A stretch of 64,000 nt of DNA from Inia geoffrensis. Lineage: Eukaryota; Chordata; Mammalia; Artiodactyla; Iniidae. Position 1 is the first letter of the stretch. Every line of letters starts with the position of its first letter. Under the pieces are notes generated by a model, which had not been told where the DNA came from, searched no databases, and was given only the letters and a program-made list of their open reading frames with translations. The DNA lies in contig CM070900.1 of the NCBI GenBank assembly GCA_036417435.1, positions 120,482,315 through 120,546,314 on the forward strand, written 5' to 3'. Position numbers and translations under genes: made by a program. Shown here piece by piece: positions 39,951-50,071 of this stretch.

Positions 39951-40547
39951 TTGAGAGGAGGGAGGAAATAGAAAGTGAGAAAGAAGAGAATGAGGGAGGG
40001 ATTCTGTAGCATGGTTTGCATCTCTTCGCGATGGAAAAAGATGACCACTGGTGTTAACACCTTCTTCCTGTCTCAGACATCTACAACATACCACCTCAAG
40101 GACAGGTGTTAGTTGGTCTAATTGACAAGTACTGCATAGCACTAAACTACCTACTTGAATAAATGTATTATTTTTCATTGGTATGAAGATATCTGGAGAA
40201 AAATCACAGGTACATTGATTTCTTTTCACTCTTTGAAAGTCAGCCCTACCAAGAATTGAGGATCTAGACACCAGAGTTGCCACATTGTTGCCTGTTTCAT
40301 GTATATCTTTATTAGATTCTACAACCATTGAATTTCATGAAATTTTAAACTGGAAGAAACTGTCAAACAGCTACTGGAGGAGGTGATAGAATTATGAAGT
40401 CTTGCAGGATAGTGCTGCCCAAACTCTTTCAACAGTGCTTTCTGTTGTCAACTTTGTGATCATGGTGAATTTCCTTTTCTCTCATCAAGTTGTTAAATGG
40501 CTTTGGCCCACACTTGGGTAGCCATTCACTATTGCGACCTTTTAATA

Positions 40548-40791
40548 CAGCAGTCCCCAACCTTTTTGGCACCAGGGACCTGTTTCGAGGAAGACAATTT
40601 TTCCACGGACAGGGATGGGGAGGGGGGATGGTTCAGGTGGTAATGCGAGTGATGGGGAGAGATGGGGAGCCATGGGGAGCAGCAGATGAAGCTTCGCTCG
40701 CTCGCCCACCGCTCATCTTCTGCTGTGCGGCCCAGTTCCTAACAGGCCGTGGACTGGTACCGGTCCATGGCCCAGGAGTTGGGGTCCCCTT
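40548..40791 (+). mobile_element. Short non-autonomous hAT-type DNA transposon
   Basis: Terminal inverted repeats: CAGCAGTCCCCAACC at left and GTTGGGGTCCCC at right. The 8-bp flanks TTTTAATA (40540-40547) and ATTTAATA (40792-40799) match at 7 of 8 positions, as for hAT elements. GC-rich interior (GCGGCCCAGTTCCTAACAGG). About 244 bp, too short for a transposase; the open frame across it is not a gene. Confidence 0.85.
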
Positions 40792-40799
40792 ATTTAATA

Positions 40800-41581
40800 A
40801 CCTTGCCCCCACCCAGCTGACTCTGGTTATCACCATTCTTGTGCCAACACTTTCACCTACGCTCTAGTCTCTGCTGAAACCACTCGCTTTTCTTCTTCAC
40901 TAATCTTCCTCCAGACTCTGGAATTTATCTTTACATACAGACTCAGACACTTGGTTTAATTACTCTCGCTTGCCTTTTCTAGTATGTACATCTTAACTTT
41001 CCCTTCAGTGATTTTTGTTTCACATAAGTGTGTTCTAGTCTCTCCAATTTAAAAAAAAAGGACAAAATTAGAGAATACTATATATTTTGCTTAGCCTTTC
41101 TTCATCTCCCAGGGTGAACTTTTTCTTCCTTCAACTTTTCTTCACAAACTCCAATCTGGATTCTGCCCTGAGTCAATTAGCATTTTCCAAGAGTCCAACT
41201 AACAATATAAGACAGAATTAGTCGTGCAAAAGGTTTATGGGGGGGGGGGGGATAACTGTGATGGACAAACGGGAGAGAGAGCAAGAATAGGTAGGATGAG
41301 CCTTCAGAGACTGTGACACAAGCCTGTCAACTCTGAAGGGAGAAAAGGAATGAAGGAATATTGCGAAGAAAAAGCCTTGGATGCTATGCCAGTTGAAAAA
41401 ATCTCAGCCATACCCAGAGTAAAGAATGTGCAGTAGAAGAGTCCCAGGGTCCGGCAGGACTGGCCCAGCTCTACACCTCCACCGTGCCAGCAGCTGGTTC
41501 TCTCCAAGGGAGGTGAAGCACCACAATCCTACTGACTCTCACAGTACCAGTCACTCTGATGAAGTTACTTTCTCAAAGCTT
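40800..41581. other. Intronic sequence, nothing recognised
   Basis: Holds a 13-base G run at 41239-41251; no other nameable feature. Confidence 0.5.
41239..41251. repeat. Poly(G) tract, 13 bases
   Basis: Uninterrupted G run following TTTAT. Confidence 0.95.
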
Positions 41582-41594
41582 AAAAATAACTCTC

Positions 41595-41813
41595 GGGCTT
41601 CCCTGGTGGCGCAGTGGTTGAGAGTCCGCCTGCCGACGCAGGGGACGCGGGTTTGTGCCCCGGTCTGGGAAGATCCCACATGCCGCGGAGCGGCTGGGCC
41701 CGTGAGCCATGGCCGCTGAGCCTGCGCGTCCGGAGCCTGTGCTCCACAACGGGAGAGGCCACAGCAGTGAGAGGCCCACGTACCGCAAATAAAAATAAAA
41801 ATAAAAATAAAAT
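41595..41813 (+). mobile_element. CHR-type SINE, plus orientation
   Basis: Starts GGGCTTCCCTGGTGGCGC with most family CpGs intact and ends in an (AAAAAT)n tail. TSD AAAATAACTCTC (41583-41594) against AAAATAACTATC (41814-41825). Confidence 0.96.
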
Positions 41814-42099
41814 AAAATAACTATCAGTGTCTCCGCTCTATATTTGCAACTTTCGATGAGCTACTTCCTACACATTGGCAAAAATTGTAGTTCTCCCGAA
41901 GTATGCCCCACCACAAGCTCACAGATAGTCGAAAAAACTATTGCAACCAGCTATCCACTCCACTTGACCCATGCGGTTATAGTCACTTACAAGCTTATGC
42001 TACTTTCACCAGCAGGATACAAAAGCTCTTCTGTGTTTGTGACTCTAGAAATTGCTATTCATTATTACTTTTTAAACATGCAGAAGAGAGGCTATAATT

Positions 42100-42190
42100 C
42101 AGAGACCTTAATAACAATATTTTACTTAGTGCTAATACTTTCTGAGTGTTTCATATGTGTCTGTTCTGGGTATTTTATATGTATGAATAC
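42100..42190 (-). mobile_element. MIR remnant, left part (split by SINE plus L1)
   Basis: TTACTTAGTGCTAATACTTT and GGGTATTTTATATGTATG are MIR-like in reverse orientation. The element resumes at 49764 after the nested insertions. Confidence 0.5.
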
Positions 42191-42566
42191 TTTTTTTGTT
42201 TTAATTTTTTTAACATCTTTATTGGGGTATAATTGCTTTACAATGGTGTGTTAGTTTCTTTATAACAAAGTGAATCAGTTATACATATAAATATGTTCCC
42301 ATATCTCTTCCCTCTTGCGTCTCCCTCCCTCCCACCCTCCCTATTCCACCCCTCCAGGCGGTTACAAAGCACCGAGCTGATCTCCCTGTGCTATGTGGCT
42401 GCTTCCAACTAGCTATCTACCTTACATTTGGTAGTGTATATATGTCCATGCCCTTCGCTCGCTTTGTCACAGCTTACTTTCCCACTCCCCATATCCTCAA
42501 GTCCATTCTCTAGTCTGTGTCTTTATTCCTGTCTTACCCCTAGGTTCTTCATGACATTTTTTCCCC

Positions 42567-45500
42567 TTAAATTCCATATATATATGTTAGCATACAGTAT
42601 TTGTCTTTCTCTTTCTGACTTAGTTCACTCTGAATGACAGACTCTAGGTCTATCCACCTCATTACAAATAGCTCAATTTCGTTCCTTTTATGGCTGAGTA
42701 ATATTCCATTGTATATATGTGCCACATCTTCTTTATCCATTCATCCAAAGATGGGCACTTAGGTTGTTTCCATCTCTGGGCTATTGTAAATAGAGCTGCA
42801 ATGAACATTTTGGTACATGACTCTTTTTGAATTATGGTTTTCTCAGGGTATATGCCCAGTAGTGGGATTGCTGGGTCATATGGTAGTTCTATTTGTAGTT
42901 TTTTAAGGCACCTCCATAATGTTCTTCATAGTGGCTGTACCAATTCACATTCCTACCAGCAGTGCAGGAGTGTTCCCTTTTCTCCACACCCTCTACAGCA
43001 TTTATTTTTTCTAGATTTTTTGAAGATGGCCATTCTGACTGGTGTGAGATGATATCTCATTGTAGTTTTGATTTGCATTTTTCTAATGATTAATGATGTT
43101 GAGCATTCTTTCATGTGTTTGTTGGCAGTCTGTATATCTTTTTTGGAGAAATGTCTATTTAGGTCTTCTGCTCATTTTTGGATTGGGGTGTTTCTTTTTT
43201 TGTTATTGAGCTGCATGGGCTGCTTGTAAATTTTAGAAATTAATCCTTGTCAGTTGCTTCATTTGCAAATATTTTCTCCCATTCTGAGGGTTATCTTTTG
43301 GTCTTGTTTATGGCTTCCTTTGCTGTGCAAAAGCTTTGAAGTTGCATTAGGCCCCATTTGTTTACTTTTGTTTTTATTTCCATTTCTCTAGGAGGTGGGT
43401 CAAAAAGGATCTTGCTGTGATTTATGTCATAGAGTGTTCTGCCTATGTTTTCCTCTAAGAGTTTGATTGTTTCTGGCCTTATATTTAGGTCTTTAATCCA
43501 TTTTGAGCCTATATTTGTGTATGGTGTTAGGGAGTGATCTAATCTCATACTTTTACATGTACCTGTCCAGTTTTCCAAGCACCACTTATTGAAGAGGCTG
43601 TCCTTTCTCCACTGTACATTCCTGCCTCCTTTATCAAAGATTAGGTGACCATATGTGTGTGGGTTTATCTCTGGGCTTTCTATCCTGTTCCATTGATGTA
43701 TCTTTCTGTTTTTGTGCCAGTACCATACTGTCTTCATTACTGTAGATTTGTAGTATAGTCTGAAGTCAGGGAGCCTGATTCCTCCAGCTCTGTTTTTCAT
43801 TCTCAAGATTGCTTTGGCTATTCGGGGTCTTTTGTGTTTCCATACAAATTGTGAAATTTTTTGTTCTAGTTCTGTGAAAAATGCCAGTGGTAGTTTGATA
43901 GGGATTACATTGAATCTATAGATTGCTTTGGGTAGTAGAGTCATTTTCACAAAGTTGCTTCTTCCAATCCAAGAGCATGGTATATCTCTCCATCTATTTG
44001 TATCATCTTTAATTTCTTTTATCAGTGTCTTATAATTTTCTGCATACAGATCTTCTGTCTCCTTAGGTAGGTTTATTCCTAGATTTTATTTTTTTTGTTG
44101 CAGTTGTAAATAGGAGTGTTTTCTTGATTTCATTTTCAGATTTTTCATCATTAGTGTATAGGAATGCCACAGATTTCTGTGCATTAATTTTGTATCCTGC
44201 AACTTTACCAAATCCATTGATTAGCTCTAGTAGTTTTCTGGCGGCATCTTTAGGATTCTCTATGTATAGTATCATGTCATCTGCAAACAGTGAAAGCTTT
44301 ACTTCTTCTTTTCCTATTTGGATTCCTTTTATTTCCTTTTCTTCTCTGATTGCTGTGGCTAAAACTTCCAAACCTATGTTAAATAAGAGCGGTGAGAGTG
44401 GGCAACTTTGTCTTGTTCCTGATCTTAGTGGAAATGCTTTCAGTTTTTCACCATTGACGATGATGTTGGCTGCAGGTTTGTCATATATGGCCTTTATTAT
44501 GTTGAGCAAAGTTCTTTCTGTGCCTACTTTCTGCAGGATTTTTATCATAAATGGGTGTTGAATTTTGTCAAAAGCTTTCTCTGCATCTATTGAGATGATC
44601 ATATGGTTTTTCTCCTTCAATTTGTTAATATGGTTTATCACATTGATTGATTTGCGTATATTGAAGAATCCTTGCATTCCTGGAATAAACCCCACTTGAT
44701 CATGGTGTATGATCCTTTTAATGTGCTGTTGGATTCTGTTTGCTAGTATTTTGTTGAGGATTTTTGCATCTATGTTCATCATTGATATTGGCCTGTAGTT
44801 TTCTTTCTTTATGACATCCTTGTCTGGTTTTGGTATCAAGGTGATTGTGGCCTTGTAGAATGAATTTGGGAGTGTTCCTCCCTCTGTTATATTTTGGAAG
44901 AGTTTCAGAAGGATAGGTGTTAGCTCTTCTCTAAATGTTTGATAGAATTCGCCTGTTAAGCCATCTGGTCCTGGGCTTTTGTTTGTTGAAATATTTTAAT
45001 CACAGTTTCAATTTCAGTGCTTGTGATTGGTTTGTTCATATTTTCTATTTCGTCCTGATTCAGTTTTGGCAGGTTGTGCATTTCTAAGAATGTGTCCATT
45101 TCTCCCAGGTTGTCCATTTTATTGGCATAGAGTTGCTTGTAGCAATCTCTCATGATCTTTTGTATTTCTGCAGTGTCATTTGTTACTTCTCCTTTTTCAT
45201 TTCTAATTCTATTGATTTGAGTCTTCTCCCTTTTTTTTTTTTTTTTGATGAGTCTGGCTAATGGGTTATCTATTTTGTTTATCTTCTCAAAGAACCAGCT
45301 TTTAGTTTTATTGATCTTTGCTATCATTGCCTTCATTTCTTTTTCATTTATTTCTGATCTGATTTTTATGATTTTCCTTCTGCTAACTTTGGGGGTTTTT
45401 AGTTCTTCTTTCTCTAATTGCTTTAGGTGCAAGGTTAGGTTGTTTATTCGAGATGTTTCCTGTTTCTTAAGGTGGGCTTGTATTGCTATAAACTTCCCTC

Positions 45501-46381
45501 TTAGAACTGCTTTTGCTGCATCCCATAGGTTTTGGGTCGTTGTGTCTCCATTGTCATTTGTTTCTAGGTACTTTTTTATTTCCTCTTTGATTTCTTCAGT
45601 GATCACTTCGTTATTAAGTAGTGTATTGTTTAGCCTCCATGTGTTTGTATTTTTTACAGATCTTTTCCTCTAATTGATATCTAGTCTCATAGCATTGTGG
45701 TCAGAAAAGATACTTGATACAATTTTAATTCTCTTAAATTTACCAAGACTTGATTTGTGACCCAAGATATGATCTATCCTGGAGAATGTTCCATAAGCAC
45801 TTGAGAAAAATGTGTATTCTGTTGTTTTTGGATGGAGTGTCCTATAAATATCAATTAAGTCCATCTTGTTTAATGTATCATTTAAAGCTTGTGTTTCCTT
45901 ATTTATTTTCATTTTGGATGATCTGGCCATTGGTGAAAGTGGGGTGTTCAAGTCCCCTACTATGAATGTGTTACTGTCGATTTCCCCTTTTATGGCTGTT
46001 AGTATTTGCCTTATGTATTGAGGTGCTCTTATGCTGGCTGCATAAATATTTACAATTGTTATATCTTCTTCTTGGATCGATCCCTTGATCATTATGTAGT
46101 GTCCTTCTTTGTCTCTTGTAATAGTCTTTATTTTAAAGTCTGTTTTGTCTGATATGAGAATTGCTACTCCAGCTTTCTTTTGGTTTCCATTTGCATGGAA
46201 TATCTTTTTCCATCCCCTTACTTTCAGTCTGTATGTCTCTACGTCTCAAGTGGGTCTCTTGTAGACAGCAAATATATGGGTCTTGTTTTTGTATCCATTC
46301 AGCCAATCTGTGTCTTTTGGTGGGAGCATTTAGTCCATTTACATTTAAGGTAATTATCGATATGTATGTTCCTATTCCCAT
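42567..46381 (-). pseudogene. L1 ORF2 (endonuclease / reverse transcriptase), disrupted
   Basis: Starts at the ATG 46379-46381 (MGIGTYISIITLNVNGLNAP, the L1 endonuclease N-terminus) and ends at the stop 42567-42569. The frame is broken into pieces at 46133-46381, 45670-46092, 44956-45606, 44063-44839 and 43291-43950, plus the C-terminus. Endonuclease motifs QETHL, GDLNTPLSP and FSDHN are intact. The reverse transcriptase piece at 44063-44839 retains FADD. Unlike the ORF2 at 10059-13872, the catalytic residues I can see survive; frameshifts and stops are what kill it. Confidence 0.93.
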
Positions 46382-46439
46382 TTTCTAAATTGTTTTGGGT
46401 TCGTTGTTATAGGTCCTTTCCTTCTCTTGTGTTTCTTGT

Positions 46440-47331
46440 CTAGAGAAGTTCCTTTGGCAGTTGTTGTAAAGCTGGTTTGGTGGTGCTGAACTCTCTCAGC
46501 TTTTGCTTGTCTGTAAAGGTTTTAATTTCTCCATCAAATCTGGATGAGATCCTTGCTGGGTAGAGTAATCTTGGTTGCAGGTTTTTCTCCTTCATCACTT
46601 TAAATATGTCCTGCCAGTCCCTTCTAGCTTGCAGAGTTACTGCTGAAAGATCAGCTGTTAACCTTATGGGGATTCCCTTGTGTGTTATTTGTTGTTTTTC
46701 CCTTGCTGCTTTTAATATGCTTTTTTGTATTTAATTTTTGACAGTTTGATTAATATATGTCTTGGCATATTTCTCCTTGGATTTATCCTGTATGGGACTC
46801 TCTGTGCTTCCTGGACTTGATTAACTATTTCCTTTCCCATATTAGGGAAGTTTTCAACTATAATCTCTTCAAATATTTTCTCAGCCCCTTTCTTTTTCTC
46901 TTCTTCTTTTGGAACCCCTATAATTCGAATGTTGGTGCATTTAATGTTGTCCCAGAGGTCTCTGAGACTGTCCTCAGTTCTTTTCATTCTTTTCTCTTTA
47001 TTCTGCTCTGCAGTAGTTATTTCTACTATTTTATCTTCCAGGTTACTTATCCGTTCTTCTGTCTCAGTTATTCTGGTATTGATCCCATCTAGAGTATTTT
47101 TCATTTCATTTATTGTATTGTTCATCGTGGTTTGTTTCATCTTTAGTTCTTCTAGGTCCTTGTTAAATGTTTCTTGCATTTTATCTCTTCTATTTCCAAG
47201 ATTTTGGATCATCTTTACTATCATTATTCTGAATTCTTTTTCAGGTAGACTGCCTATTTCCTCTCATTTGTTAGGTCTGGTGGGTTTTTATCTTGCTCCT
47301 TCATCTGCGGTGTGTTTTTCTGTCTTCTCAT
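46440..47331 (-). pseudogene. L1 ORF1, disrupted
   Basis: RNA-binding trimeric L1 protein, broken. The start ATG is at 47329-47331 (MRRQKNT...). A frameshift before 47224 separates it from a 170-codon open piece (46712-47224). That piece carries the heptad coiled coil, then RIIGVPKEEEKKKGAEKIFE at the RRM, then the C-terminal domain motif VPYRINPRRNMPRHILIKL. The inferred stop is at 46440-46442, after QLPKELL. ORF2 starts about 60 bp further on. Confidence 0.9.
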
Positions 47332-47859
47332 TTTGCTTATCTTACTGTGTTTAGGGTCTCCTTTTTGCAGGCTGCAGTTTCCTACTTCCCTTTGTTTTTG
47401 GTGTCTGTCCCCAGTGGCTAAGGTTGGTTCAGTGGGTTGTGTAGGCTTCCTGGTGGGGGACTAGTGCCTGTGTTCTGGTGGATGAGGCTGGATCTTGTCT
47501 TTTTGGTGGGCAGGTCCACGTCTGGTGGTGTGTTTTGGGGTGTCTGTGGACTTATTATGATTTTAGGCAGCCTCTCTGCTAATGGGTGGGGTTGTGTTCC
47601 TGTTTTGCTAGTTGTTTGGCATAGGGTGTCCAGCACTGTAGCTTGCTGGTCGTTGAGTGAAGCTGGGTGTTGGTATCGAGTTGGAGATCTCTGGGAGATT
47701 TTCGCCATTTGATATTACATGGAGCTGGGAGGTCTCTTGTTGACCAATGTCCTGAAGTTGGCTCTCCCACCTCAGAGGCACAGCACTGACTCCTGGCTGC
47801 AGCACCAAGAGCCTTTCCTCCACACGGCTCAGAATAAAAGGGAGAAAAAGTAGAGAGAA

Positions 47860-47895
47860 AGAATTAGTAGAAGTAGGAAGAAAGAAAGAAAGGAA

Positions 47896-47933
<38 letters not shown>

Positions 47934-48080
47934 AAAAAAGAAAGAAAAAAGAAAGAAAGAAAAAGAAGAAGGAAAGAAGGGAAGAGGGAAAGAAAGAAAG
48001 GAGGGAGGGAGGGAGGGACGGTGGGAGGAAGGATGGAAGGAAGGAGGGAAGGAAGGAAAAAAGAAAGAAAGAAGGAAGAT
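47860..48080. repeat. (GAAA)n / (GGAA)n / (GGGA)n purine tract
   Basis: About 220 bp of almost pure purine on the + strand (pyrimidine on the L1 sense strand), imperfect and multi-phase, within the L1 5' UTR. It produces a 160-codon low-complexity frame (Ser/Phe/Leu) on the minus strand that is not a gene. Confidence 0.95.
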
Positions 48081-49330
48081 AAAGTAACATAATATAGAGT
48101 AAAATCTAATAGTTATTAAATTAAATAATTAAGAAAAAAATTAAAAAGAAAAAAGACGGATAGAACCTTAGGACAAATGGTGGAAGCAAAGCTATACAGA
48201 CAAAATCTCACACAGAAGCATACACATACACACTCACAAAAAGAGGAGAAGGGGAAAAGATCATAAAACTTGCTCTCAAAGTCCACCTCCTCAATTTGGG
48301 ATGATTGGTTGCCGATTCATGTATTCCACAGATGCAGGTACATCAAGTTGATTGTGGAGATTTAATCTGATGCTCCTGAGGCTGCTTGGAGAGAGTTCCC
48401 TTTCTCTTGTTTGTTCTCACAGCTCCCAGAGGCTCAGATTTGGATTTGGCCCCGCCTCTGCGTGTAGGTCGCCGGAGGGCATCTGTTCTTCGCCCAGACA
48501 GGACGGGGTTAAAGGAGCCGCTGATTTGGAGGCTCTGGCTCACTCTGGCTGGGGGGAGGGAGGGGCACGGAGTGAGGGGCGGGCCTGCGGCAGCAGAGGC
48601 CGGCGTGACGTTGCACCAGCCTGAGGCGCACAGTGCGTTCTCCCGGGTAAGTTGTCCCTGGATCCCGGGAACCCGGCAGTGGCGGGCTGCACAGGCTCCC
48701 CGGAAAGGAGGTGTGGGTAGTGACCTGTGCTCACACAGAGGCTTCTTGGCGGCGGCAGCAGCAGCCTTAGCGTCTCCTGCCTGTCTCTGGGGTCTGCGCT
48801 TTTAGCCGCAGCTCGCGCCTGTCTCTGGAGCTCCTTTAAGCAGCGCTCTTAATCCCCTCTCCTTGCGCACCAGGAAACAAAGAGGGAAGAAAGTTTCTTG
48901 CCTCTTCGGCAGCTCCAGACCTTTTCCCGGACTCCCTCCTGGCTAGCCGTGGTGCTCTAACCCCTTCAGGCTGTGTTCAGGCCGCCAACATCCTCTCCCT
49001 GTGCTGCGACCAAAGCCCTCGCCTCAGCTCGCAGCCCCGCCCGCCCCGGCGGGTGAGCCGACAAGCCTCTCGGGCCTGGTGAGTGCTGGTCGGCACCGAT
49101 CCTCTGTGCGGGAATCTCTCTGCTTTGCCCTCTGCACCCCTGTAGCTGTGCTCTCCTCCGCGGCCCCGAAGCTCCCCGACTCCGGCACCCGCAGTCTCCA
49201 CCCGCAAAGGGGCTTCCTAGTGTGTGGAAATCTTTCCTCCTTCACAGCTCCCTCCCACTGGTGCAGGACCCGTCCCTATCCTTTTGTCTCTGTTTATTCT
49301 TTTTTCTTTTGCCCTACCCAGGTACGGGGT

Positions 49331-49343
49331 GGGGGGGGGGGGG
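49331..49343. repeat. Poly(G) tract, 13 bases, in the L1 5' UTR
   Basis: Extends a GGGGT/GGGG context near the L1 5' end. Confidence 0.95.
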
Positions 49344-49490
49344 TGTTCTTGCCTTTTGGGAGGTCTGAGGGCTTCTGCCAGCATTCATTAGGTGTTCTGT
49401 AGGAGTTGTTCCACGTGTAGATGTATTTCTGGTGTATCTGTGGGGAGGAAGGTGATCTCCGCGTCTTGCTCTTCCGCCATCTTCCCCTCG

Positions 49491-49763
49491 TCCTTATTTA
49501 TTTATTTATTTATTTATGGCTGCGTTGGGTCTTCGTTTCTGTGCGAGGGCTTTCTCTAGTTGCGGCGAGCGGGGGCCACTCTTCATCACGGTGCGCCGCC
49601 CTCTCTTGTTGCAGAGTGCAGGCTCCAGACGCGCAGGCTCAGTAGTTGTGGCTCACGGGCCCAGTTGCTCTCAGGCATGTGGGATCTTCCCAGACCAGGG
49701 CCCGAACCCGTGTCCCCTGCATTGGCAGGCAGACTCTCAACCACTGCGCCACCAGGGAAGCCC
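49491..49763 (-). mobile_element. CHR-type SINE, longer (older-type) variant, minus orientation
   Basis: The (TTTA)n tail abuts the L1 5' end at 49490. The body includes a segment not present in the other seven copies (GCTGCGTTGGGTCTTCGTTT through CTTTCTCTAGTTGCGGCGAG), then the shared body and ...CCAGGGAAGCCC. The TSD partner of the right flank TGTATGAATTCTTTT lies 7.6 kb away at 42180-42194, on the far side of the L1. Confidence 0.92.
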
Positions 49764-49960
49764 TGTATGAATTCTTTTCATCTCTACCATCCCCCTTTGT
49801 GGTAGATTATATTAGTATTGCATCCAACAGAAGATGAGACTGAGGTAAGGAGAGGTTAAATAAATCGTCCAAGACCACATGGCTAGAAAGTGATGAAACC
49901 AGTATTCAAACCCAGGCCATTGATCTCTAGAACTACCCCAACTACTACATTTCCTATGGC
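49764..49960 (-). mobile_element. MIR remnant, right part
   Basis: GATGAGACTGAGGTAAGGAG, then GTCCAAGACCACATGGCTAG and ATTCAAACCCAGGCC are MIR core in reverse complement. It resumes at TGTATGAATTC, a copy of the left flank TGTATGAATAC at 42180-42190. It ends about 110 bp before the EDIL3 exon. Confidence 0.82.
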
Positions 49961-50049
49961 ACTAATATCCAGAACACTTTCCTCTATAAAATTATTAATT
50001 GCAAAATGTTGACCCAATGTCTACTTTAAAGCATATGCGTCATGCAGCA

Positions 50050-50071
50050 ATATTCTTTTTCTATCTTTCAG
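50050..50071 (+). promoter_or_regulatory. EDIL3: Splice acceptor of the EDIL3 EGF2 exon
   Basis: A pyrimidine-rich tract (TTCTTTTTCTATCTTT) runs directly into CAG, and coding sequence homologous to EDIL3 begins at the next base. No other AG lies between the tract and the exon, so the acceptor choice is unambiguous. The preceding frame is open from about 49999, but this is intronic read-through, not part of the protein. Confidence 0.93.

Larger units (their letters stand above)
42191..49490 (-). mobile_element. L1 LINE reaching its 5' terminus, long 5' UTR, antisense to EDIL3
   Basis: The 3' UTR complement lies at left (AACATCTTTATTGGGGTATA) and the 5' terminus at right, where the sense strand starts GGGGAAGATGGCGGAAGAG. 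Layout on the minus strand: 5' UTR about 49490-47332, ORF1 47331-46440, ORF2 46381-42567, then 3' UTR and tail. At about 7.3 kb it is the most complete L1 here. It lies in the tail of the SINE at 49491-49763, and the pair sits inside a MIR. ORF1 and ORF2 are both broken, so it should not move on its own. Confidence 0.94.
47332..49490 (-). promoter_or_regulatory. L1 5' UTR / internal promoter, CpG-rich
   Basis: About 2.1 kb upstream of ORF1 on the minus strand. The 48420-49240 part is CpG-rich and would look like a CpG island. A YY1-type site, CCGCCATCTT on the + strand, lies at 49474-49483 next to the 5' terminus, where L1 promoters carry it. A purine/pyrimidine microsatellite interrupts it at 47860-48080. 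The + strand frames across it (48343-49402) are not genes. Whether it still has promoter activity cannot be seen from sequence. Confidence 0.8.
1..50071 (+). other. EDIL3: EDIL3 intron upstream of the EGF2 exon (partial, continues left)
   Basis: No coding exon, rRNA, tRNA gene or CpG-island promoter of a host gene could be recognised here. The open frames are short, lack splice context, and mostly fall in transposons. EDIL3 is known for very long introns, so about 50 kb of one intron fits. The sequence is AT-rich apart from SINE bodies, one hAT element and the L1 5' UTR near 48.4-49.4 kb. That this all belongs to a single intron is inferred from the gene's known structure. Confidence 0.8.

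Noticed and set aside
39942..40328. 128-codon frame on the minus strand with several cysteines
   Set aside because: No recognisable domain, no splice context, and a length compatible with chance in this composition.
40490..40867. 125-codon + strand frame
   Set aside because: It spans the hAT element and its flanks; GC-rich non-coding transposon sequence gives long frames by chance.
41595..41813. tRNA-like head of the SINEs as a tRNA gene
   Set aside because: The SINE heads are tRNA-derived but diverged and fused to SINE body and tail; no complete cloverleaf with anticodon arm was recognised.
47608..48090. 160-codon frame on the minus strand rich in Ser, Phe and Leu
   Set aside because: It is the translation of the GAAA/GGAA purine tract plus L1 5' UTR.
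48343..49402. GC-rich overlapping frames up to 139 codons, looking like a CpG-island first exon
   Set aside because: They lie within the L1 5' UTR, continuous with ORF1 downstream on the minus strand; no known protein features.
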